A stretch of DNA of 64,000 bases from Ignatzschineria ureiclastica (lineage in GTDB: Bacteria; Pseudomonadota; Gammaproteobacteria; Cardiobacteriales; Wohlfahrtiimonadaceae), in the NCBI RefSeq assembly GCF_003121845.1, contig NZ_QEWQ01000001.1:434001-498000 (forward strand), given 5' to 3'. Shown here one piece after another: positions 58,550 to 64,000 of this stretch (positions are counted from its first letter, which is position 1; the number at the start of each line of letters is the position of its first letter). The notes below the pieces were generated by a model. That model was not told the origin of the DNA. It was given only the letters and a program-made list of their open reading frames with translations, and searched no databases. The translations under genes were made by a program, and so were the position numbers.

Positions 58550-60877
58550 ATGGATTCTCCCAACAATAAAACTGAAGATCTTCGTATTGAAGCGCTTCGC
58601 TATCATGCACAGCCTAAACCTGGAAAAATTTCGGTTGAAGCCATCAAACCGCTTGTCAACCAAAAAGATCTCTCTTTAGCCTACTCTCCCGGCGTTGCCT
58701 ATGCTTGTGAAGAGATCCAAAAAGATCCATTAACAGCTCTAGATTACACCGCTAAAGGAAATCTTGTTGCCGTCATTAGTAACGGTACAGCCGTTTTAGG
58801 ATTGGGCAATATTGGCCCACTCGCCGGCAAACCTGTTATGGAAGGTAAAGGCGTTCTCTTTAAAAACTTCTCTGATATCGATGTGTTTGATATTGAAGTC
58901 GACGAACTCGATCCTGATAAATTTATCGATATCGTTGCAAGTCTAGAGCCAACATTCGGTGGTATTAACCTCGAAGATATCAAAGCACCTGAATGCTTCT
59001 ATATCGAAAAAGAACTCAAAAAACGGATGAATATCCCCGTTTTCCACGATGATCAACACGGTACTGCTATTATTACTGCTGCCGGCGTGATTAATGCACT
59101 CAAACTCACCGACAAACGGATCGAAGATGTAAAAGTCGTCTGTAGTGGTGCTGGGGCTGCAGCAATCTCTTGCTTAAATCTGTTAATGCGTTTTGGTCTT
59201 AAGAGAGAGCATATTACAGTGGTCGATCGTGAAGGCGTTGTGAATCATCTTCGCACTCCTGAAAGTTTAGATGAGTATAAATCGGCTTTTATTCAACAGA
59301 CAGATTGCACAACCTTAGGTGAAGTGATTGAAGGCGCTGATATCTTCCTAGGTCTTTCAGCTCCTCGCGTTTTAACCCCTGAAATGGTGGTTAAAATGGC
59401 ACCTCATCCGCTCATCTTTGCTCTTGCAAATCCTGAGCCTGAAATCCGTCCTGAATTAGCCCATGCCGTACGGGAAGATGCCATTATTGCAACGGGCCGT
59501 TCTGATTACCCAAATCAGATTAACAATGTGCTCTGCTTCCCGTATCTATTTAGAGGCGCTCTCGATTGTGGTGCAACAGAGATCAATGAAGCTATGAAAA
59601 TGGCCTGCGTTGAAGCGATCGCAGAATTGACTCATAAAGAGCCCACCGATGAAGTGCTTCATGCTTATCCGGGTGAAAATCTACGCTTCTCAAGTAGCTA
59701 TATTATTCCAAAACCATTTGATCCGCGTCTAATCGTCGAACTTCCCATTGCCGTTGCAAAAGCAGCGATGGAATCAGGGGTTGCACAACGTCCTATTACC
59801 AATTTTGAGGAATATCGCCAACGTCTTACTGAGCATTTCAATAAGACCAATATGGCAATGCGCCCAATCTTCAATCAAGCAAAAGAGAATGCTAGAACTA
59901 TCGCTTATTGTGAAGGTGAAGATGAGCGTGTTCTACGTGCGGTTTATCTTGTCAAACAAGATCGTCTCGCAAACCCTATCTTAATTGGCCAGCCTAAAGT
60001 GATTCAACGCCGTATCGAAGAACTTGGCATCAATCTACCAACTAAAGTATTAGCACCGACCGATAAGATCAATAAAGATATTATGAGCGACTATGTTCAG
60101 ATTATTGATTATCGCAATCCGCCAATGCTCGATGAATGTGCCGAGAAATATTACGATGTCATGCGCCGTAAAGGGATTACACCGGAACTTGCTCGCCAAA
60201 GAATGCAAACACGTGGCAACCTACTTTCAGCAATGCTCTTGCAATTAGGCGTTATTGATGGCCAAATCAGCGGTATTTTAGGTCAATATCATCGTCATGT
60301 TCATCATATTGTCGATGCAATTGGTCTTCGTAAAGGTACTTTACAACCAGCGGCAATCACGATGCTCCTCTCTCCAAAAGGCCCTCTCTTCTTCTGCGAT
60401 ACACATGTCAATGAAGATCCAACCGCCGAAGAGCTTGCAGATATTACCCAAATGGCAGCAAAAGTGGTTGAACGTTTTGGTATTACGCCAAAAGTGGCTT
60501 TAATTTCCCACTCTAACTTTGGCTCTCGGGAATCTAAATTTGCACGCAAAATGCAACAGACTCTGAATATCCTCAAAGCAGAAGCGCCTGAGCTTGAATG
60601 TGAAGGTGAGATGCAACCTGATCTTGCGCTCTGGGAACGTTATCGTAATGCATACTTCCCTAATTCGGAACTGCAAGGGATGGCAAATCTCTTCATCTTT
60701 GCCAATATAGATACGGCAAATGTAACTTATAATTTCGTTCGTACGATTACAGATAGCATTGCTGTAGGCCCGATTCTTACAGGAATCTCTAAACCTGCAC
60801 ATGTTGTTACGAATATTGCAACAGCGCGTCGCATTGTCAATGTCACTGCAATCTGTGCAACGGATCCTATTGAGTAA
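58550..60877 (+). CDS. maeB: NADP-dependent malic enzyme with phosphotransacetylase-like domain
   Basis: 775 aa, MaeB type. Malic-enzyme part (to about residue 430): [38 protein letters not shown], the catalytic-site [17 protein letters not shown], and the dinucleotide loop [13 protein letters not shown]. The C-terminal phosphotransacetylase-like domain starts around [16 protein letters not shown] and usually regulates rather than acts. Oxidative decarboxylation of malate to pyruvate with NADPH, feeding the PDH complex encoded nearby. Confidence 0.96.
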   Translation: MDSPNNKTEDLRIEALRYHAQPKPGKISVEAIKPLVNQKDLSLAYSPGVAYACEEIQKDPLTALDYTAKGNLVAVISNGTAVLGLGNIGPLAGKPVMEGKGVLFKNFSDIDVFDIEVDELDPDKFIDIVASLEPTFGGINLEDIKAPECFYIEKELKKRMNIPVFHDDQHGTAIITAAGVINALKLTDKRIEDVKVVCSGAGAAAISCLNLLMRFGLKREHITVVDREGVVNHLRTPESLDEYKSAFIQQTDCTTLGEVIEGADIFLGLSAPRVLTPEMVVKMAPHPLIFALANPEPEIRPELAHAVREDAIIATGRSDYPNQINNVLCFPYLFRGALDCGATEINEAMKMACVEAIAELTHKEPTDEVLHAYPGENLRFSSSYIIPKPFDPRLIVELPIAVAKAAMESGVAQRPITNFEEYRQRLTEHFNKTNMAMRPIFNQAKENARTIAYCEGEDERVLRAVYLVKQDRLANPILIGQPKVIQRRIEELGINLPTKVLAPTDKINKDIMSDYVQIIDYRNPPMLDECAEKYYDVMRRKGITPELARQRMQTRGNLLSAMLLQLGVIDGQISGILGQYHRHVHHIVDAIGLRKGTLQPAAITMLLSPKGPLFFCDTHVNEDPTAEELADITQMAAKVVERFGITPKVALISHSNFGSRESKFARKMQQTLNILKAEAPELECEGEMQPDLALWERYRNAYFPNSELQGMANLFIFANIDTANVTYNFVRTITDSIAVGPILTGISKPAHVVTNIATARRIVNVTAICATDPIE

Positions 60878-61015
60878 GTCTATCCGTCATCAAAAAATCG
60901 ACAGATAAGTGTTACAGTGATAAAGATTAATGATTATCCACTCTTTTTGTGAATATCTCATTGATATAAATTGTAACATTTATCTTTAATACGAATTTAT
61001 TATGACAAACCATAC

Positions 61016-61067
61016 CCCTAAAAGCATGAAGGTGTTAAAATGATCACCCTCCTTTTAGGGTTTTTTA
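61016..61067 (+). terminator. Terminator after maeB
   Basis: CCCTAAAAG / CTTTTAGGG outer stem, with an inner GGTG/CACC helix, then six T (61061-61066). It also separates maeB from the lipoprotein gene that begins 26 bases later. Confidence 0.85.
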
Positions 61068-61092
61068 TTAGCGATAGTTAAAGTAGAGAGTT

Positions 61093-61791
61093 ATGCACCT
61101 TAAACGACTAGCACTATTTTTGATCACTCTTTTGATCGTTCAAGCTTGTAGCTCCACAAGAGAATATACTGTGCGCCGCGGCGATTCATTAAGCAAAATC
61201 GCCCAACGACATAATATGTCAGTTAAAGAATTACAAAGATTGAATAATATCTCGAACCCCAATCATATTCGAGTCGGCCAAACGTTAGTTGTTAAAGGTA
61301 AAGCCGGCGCTGCCCCTGTTGCTTCCACTGCAAGTAGTAATGCTAATCCACAAGCGCTCCCTAAACGCAATAATACTGTTGTCACGCCCGCAGCTGCAGC
61401 GGCACCAAAAGATAAAGTTGCAACGAAAGTAAAAAATTGGCGTAAACCCACTGCTGGAAATGTCGTTCGCTCTTATAATCCGAATATCCCTGGCCAAAAA
61501 GGGATTCAGATTGCCGGCACATTACATCAACCTATTGTTGCCGCAAATGATGGGGAAATTGTCTTCTCAGGCGCCGGAAATTCTGGTTATGGTCAGCTCA
61601 TTATTATTCGCCATGATGCTAATACCTACTCCGCCTACGGTTATCTCTCCTCTATTAATGTGAGAGAAGGTCGCAAAGTGAAGAAAGGTGAACAGATTGG
61701 CACTATGGGAAATAGCTTTGATGGTCGCACAGTGCTCTATTTTGAAATCCGCACACAAGGGCAAACGGTTAATCCGATGAATTATATTTAA
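61093..61791 (+). CDS. LysM/M23 lipoprotein, NlpD/ActS-type amidase activator
   Basis: 232 aa. Signal peptide with lipobox LIVQA-C (Cys about 19), LysM domain at about 26-69 (YTVRRGDSLSKIAQRHNMSVKELQRLNNI), a Pro/Ala-rich linker and a C-terminal M23 (LytM) domain. The metal ligands of active M23 enzymes are lost: GIQIAG in place of H/GIDIA and LYFEIR in place of LHFEIR. This is typical of EnvC/NlpD/ActS activators of cell-wall amidases. Smaller than NlpD (about 380 aa), close to ActS/YgeR (about 250). No rpoS or pcm nearby, which also favours ActS-type. Confidence 0.9.
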   Translation: MHLKRLALFLITLLIVQACSSTREYTVRRGDSLSKIAQRHNMSVKELQRLNNISNPNHIRVGQTLVVKGKAGAAPVASTASSNANPQALPKRNNTVVTPAAAAAPKDKVATKVKNWRKPTAGNVVRSYNPNIPGQKGIQIAGTLHQPIVAANDGEIVFSGAGNSGYGQLIIIRHDANTYSAYGYLSSINVREGRKVKKGEQIGTMGNSFDGRTVLYFEIRTQGQTVNPMNYI

Positions 61792-61840
61792 CGATCTTTC
61801 AATATTGAGAGATACTCGGTATTTAATACAAGTAAGCATC

Positions 61841-61867
61841 AAAAAAGGTAGCCAGGGCTACCTTTTT
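61841..61867. terminator. Bidirectional terminator between the ActS-like gene and pcnB
   Basis: AAAAAGGTAGC / GCTACCTTTTT with a tight central CAGG loop; A and T tracts on both sides let it work for the two convergent genes. Confidence 0.85.
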
Positions 61868-61922
61868 AATACCTATTTATAAATCTACTGATTAGAGTCT
61901 ATCAACGATTACCACTTACTTA

Positions 61923-63518
61923 TCAAGAGTCACTCTCTTGTGAATTATTTTTAGACTTCGAGCGCTTACGAGGACGTCTTTTGCGTTTCTTCTTAACTTC
62001 ACCTTCTGCCCTATCGTTACCTGTAGTCGATTTACTCTCAATCGGCTTTAGATTGACTTTATTCTCGCCGGGATGATGATCCGTTTTGGATTTCTTCGAT
62101 CTACGTCTTGAAGGTCGTTTTTTCTGAGAACCATCATTGGCATTCGTAGAATCATCTTGTCCATTCACGACATTTTTCAAAGCTTGTTTGACTTCTCGGC
62201 GCTCTTCTCTGTTACGTTGCTGTTCATCCGCTAAAAGCGTTGCTTCATAGACAGAAAATTGCCCTTTCCAATAATTCGCTCGAGCGATAACCGACTCACT
62301 CTCTCCCGCCTCAGCGCGAAGTAGTAAAAAGTCATAAGCCGCCTTAAAACGCGGATTTGTCATCAATTTTTCAGGATGATGAATCACTTTTGCTTCTAAT
62401 CTAAATTGTAATATCCATAATTCTTCAATAAACTCACGCACATAACGCGGAATCACTGTAATCTGATGCTGAATTTTAAAAACTTCATCAATGGCTTGTT
62501 CAGAAGCCTGGCGATATTTTACACCTTGTGCGGTTAATGTATTAAAACGGGTAATAAAGGGTTCCCATAACAAAGAACCATACACAAAATAAGGGGAACT
62601 CGATAATCCCTCTTTAGCGCGTAAATCTGAATTATGAAGCGACTGACGTAGCAGATGTTGTGCCGGGAAATCTTGTTGCGCTAATGCTTTATAAGTTAAA
62701 GGGAATAAAATCTCAAATAACTGATGCGCCATTAATCGCCCATACGATGCTTCACCATGCCCTGTTAAAAAGAGCTTCAGGACTTCATCATACATCCTTG
62801 CCGGTGAGACATTTTCAAGTAATTGCCGATGCTCAGCTATCGGTGCTAATAACGCAGAATCAATTTGGAAACCAAGCTTTGCCTCAAAACGAATTGCTCG
62901 CAAAATCCGCACAGGATCCTCTAAGAATCGTTCAGTAGGGTTTCCAATTAAACGAAGTTGCCGTTTTTTCATATCAGCCAAACCACCACAATAATCAATA
63001 ATGGTTTGGTCACGCACATCATAAAAGAGCGCATTAATGGTAAAATCTCGGCGCATTGCATCTTCATCAATATCTCCATAGATATTATCCCGCGTAACAA
63101 ATCCTTCTTGATTAGTCTGATAGTGCTTCGAACGATCATCCACTTCATTAGAACGGAAAGTCGCAACTTCTACCACTTCTCGCCCAAATAGGACATGCAC
63201 TAAACGAAAGCGACGACCAATAATTCGGCTATTGCGGAATAATTTACGAATCTCATTTGGATGTGCATCAGTGACAATATCAAAATCTTTCGGTGCTAAA
63301 CCCAACAAAAGATCCCGAACACCGCCACCGACCAAATAGGCATTAAATCCGGCGCGATTCAATCGTTGAATGACGGTCATCGAATTTTTTGAAATTTGGC
63401 GATTACGGATAGGATGCGTATCTGCCGAATAGATTGTTGGCTCCATTGCCACTGGCTCCTCGCCGTTATTCCAAAAAGAAAAGCCTTTCGCTAGAAAGGC
63501 TTTGATCTGTTTTATCAT
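61923..63518 (-). CDS. pcnB: Poly(A) polymerase I
   Basis: 531 aa from the ATG at 63518 (MIKQIKAF, homologous in style to the E. coli start); a TTG 6 bases up adds two residues. Nucleotidyltransferase head GGGVRDLLLG...DFDIVTD with the two Asp metal ligands; RFRLVHVLFGREVVEVATFR follows, then the neck/body domain. The last 100 residues are very basic (KKRPSRRRSKKSK, KKKRKRRPRKRSK), longer than in E. coli (465 aa) and probably RNA-binding. Codons 5-15 coincide with a terminator-type hairpin. Starts 20 bases after rpsI. Polyadenylates RNA 3' ends for decay. Confidence 0.95.
   Translation of the reverse strand: MIKQIKAFLAKGFSFWNNGEEPVAMEPTIYSADTHPIRNRQISKNSMTVIQRLNRAGFNAYLVGGGVRDLLLGLAPKDFDIVTDAHPNEIRKLFRNSRIIGRRFRLVHVLFGREVVEVATFRSNEVDDRSKHYQTNQEGFVTRDNIYGDIDEDAMRRDFTINALFYDVRDQTIIDYCGGLADMKKRQLRLIGNPTERFLEDPVRILRAIRFEAKLGFQIDSALLAPIAEHRQLLENVSPARMYDEVLKLFLTGHGEASYGRLMAHQLFEILFPLTYKALAQQDFPAQHLLRQSLHNSDLRAKEGLSSSPYFVYGSLLWEPFITRFNTLTAQGVKYRQASEQAIDEVFKIQHQITVIPRYVREFIEELWILQFRLEAKVIHHPEKLMTNPRFKAAYDFLLLRAEAGESESVIARANYWKGQFSVYEATLLADEQQRNREERREVKQALKNVVNGQDDSTNANDGSQKKRPSRRRSKKSKTDHHPGENKVNLKPIESKSTTGNDRAEGEVKKKRKRRPRKRSKSKNNSQESDS
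63473..63503 (-). terminator. Terminator-type hairpin inside the 5' end of pcnB
   Basis: Minus strand: AAAGCCTTTC, loop TAGC, GAAAGGCTTT, then TCTTTTTGG. A perfect 10-bp stem with a T tract, 36 bases after the rpsI stop and inside pcnB codons 5-15. No other terminator follows rpsI, so this probably ends much of the rplM-rpsI transcript while also being translated as KAFLAKGFSF. Confidence 0.7.
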
Positions 63519-63538
63519 ACTCAAAATAGCGATAGAAA

Positions 63539-63931
63539 TTAACGTTTTGAGAACTGTGTTGCACGACGTGCACCACGAAGACCGATTTTCTTACGCTCAA
63601 CACTACGTGGGTCACGAGTTACGAAGCCAGCTTTACGTAATGGTGCACGATTTGCTTCATCATAATCGATTAATGCACGTGTTAAACCATGACGAATTGC
63701 ACCAGCTTGACCACTCATACCACCGCCTTTTACAGTTACGATCACATCAAATTGATCTGTAGACTCTAAAAGTTCTAATGGTTGACGAACGATCATGCGA
63801 GTGACTTCGCGTGGGAAGTACTCATCAATTGCTTTGTTATTTACAATAATGTTGCCTGTACCTTTGCGTAAGAAGACACGTGCTGCTGATCTTTTACGTC
63901 TTCCAGTACCATAGTTTTGGTTAACTGCCAT
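63539..63931 (-). CDS. rpsI: 30S ribosomal protein S9
   Basis: 130 aa, begins [21 protein letters not shown] and ends [11 protein letters not shown], the C-terminal tail that touches P-site t[24 protein letters not shown] is the family signature. 20 bases after the end of rplM, as in the rplM-rpsI operon. Confidence 0.98.
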   Translation of the reverse strand: MAVNQNYGTGRRKRSAARVFLRKGTGNIIVNNKAIDEYFPREVTRMIVRQPLELLESTDQFDVIVTVKGGGMSGQAGAIRHGLTRALIDYDEANRAPLRKAGFVTRDPRSVERKKIGLRGARRATQFSKR

Positions 63932-63951
63932 AATAAATTCTCTCTTCTTAA

Positions 63952-64000
63952 TTAGATGTCTAAAACTTTAGGTTGCTGTGCTGCGTGAGCATGCTCAGGA
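63952..64000 (-). CDS. rplM: 50S ribosomal protein L13 (3' end only)
   Basis: The last 15 codons are visible: [15 protein letters not shown] and a TAA stop. E. coli L13 ends in nearly the same HAAQQPQVLDI. The gene continues beyond the right edge. Confidence 0.93.
   Translation of the reverse strand, partial: PEHAHAAQQPKVLDI

Noticed and set aside
61002-61043. A 13-codon leader-like frame (MTNHTPKSMKVLK) between maeB and the ActS-like gene
   Set aside because: It overlaps the stem of the maeB terminator, has no ribosome-binding site and no codon bias that would suggest attenuation.
61093-61791. Active M23 endopeptidase
   Set aside because: The metal-binding His/Asp and HxH positions are replaced (GIQIAG, LYFEI), so it is more likely an amidase activator.

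Overview
The window is a housekeeping-rich piece of a gammaproteobacterial chromosome with moderate to low G+C (about 40 percent by eye, not computed). The evidence is the complete str-S10-spc-alpha ribosomal super-cluster in gammaproteobacterial order, RpoH with its region between sigma domains 2 and 4, PcnB, MaeB, DolP, a DUF1090 protein and a rpsT gene starting with UUG. The lipoyl-domain-bearing LpdA, the MCE cluster with a PqiC-type lipoprotein, a NadR-like protein and a diaminopimelate dehydrogenase would fit a lineage such as Cardiobacteriales (Ignatzschineria/Wohlfahrtiimonas-like). That placement is inference and was not tested by a database search.

Layout. 1-3200: a plus-strand MCE-type lipid transport operon (permease, ATPase, MCE protein, auxiliary lipoprotein), entered from the left edge. 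3227-8701: a NUDIX hydrolase, cardiolipin synthase (minus), a NadR-like nucleotidyltransferase and threonine deaminase. 8960-15077: a minus-strand run ribF-ileS-lspA, then carbonic anhydrase-ispH. 15139-33347: the minus-strand ribosomal block, read from the right as rpsL-rpsG-fusA-tuf / rpsJ to rplX / rplE to secY-rpmJ / rpsM-rpsK-rpsD-rpoA-rplQ. 33456-36782: fdhD and three divergent genes that look like a minor type IV pilin set. 37128-38941: rplU-rpmA-obgE. 39194-45634: the pyruvate dehydrogenase complex aceE-aceF-lpdA. 46175-51919: a DUF1090 protein, then metN-metI, diaminopimelate dehydrogenase, metQ and rpsT. 52152-58178: tsaC, pit, gor, dolP, gmhA/diaA-like and rpoH, all minus. 58550-61791: maeB and an NlpD/ActS-type lipoprotein. 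61923-64000: pcnB, rpsI and the 3' end of rplM on the minus strand.

Intergenic DNA is short and full of intrinsic terminators. A small repeat family with imperfect inverted ends (TATAGTAA...TTACTATA) has four complete copies and one decayed copy. Three of the four complete copies lie exactly between convergent genes, so they may act as mobile 3'-end elements. No CRISPR array, tRNA, rRNA, prophage or defence island was seen.

I found no unmistakable new multi-gene system. The observations most worth a second look are: the repeat family; a NadR-like enzyme whose kinase half has no P-loop; a diaminopimelate dehydrogenase gene between metNI and a metQ with no lipobox; the divergent pilin-like trio; a terminator-type hairpin inside the first codons of pcnB just after rpsI; a short L24 followed by a frameshifted tail remnant and a promoter-like site that splits the ribosomal operon; and a terminator in front of rpsJ where the classical S10 leader would be.
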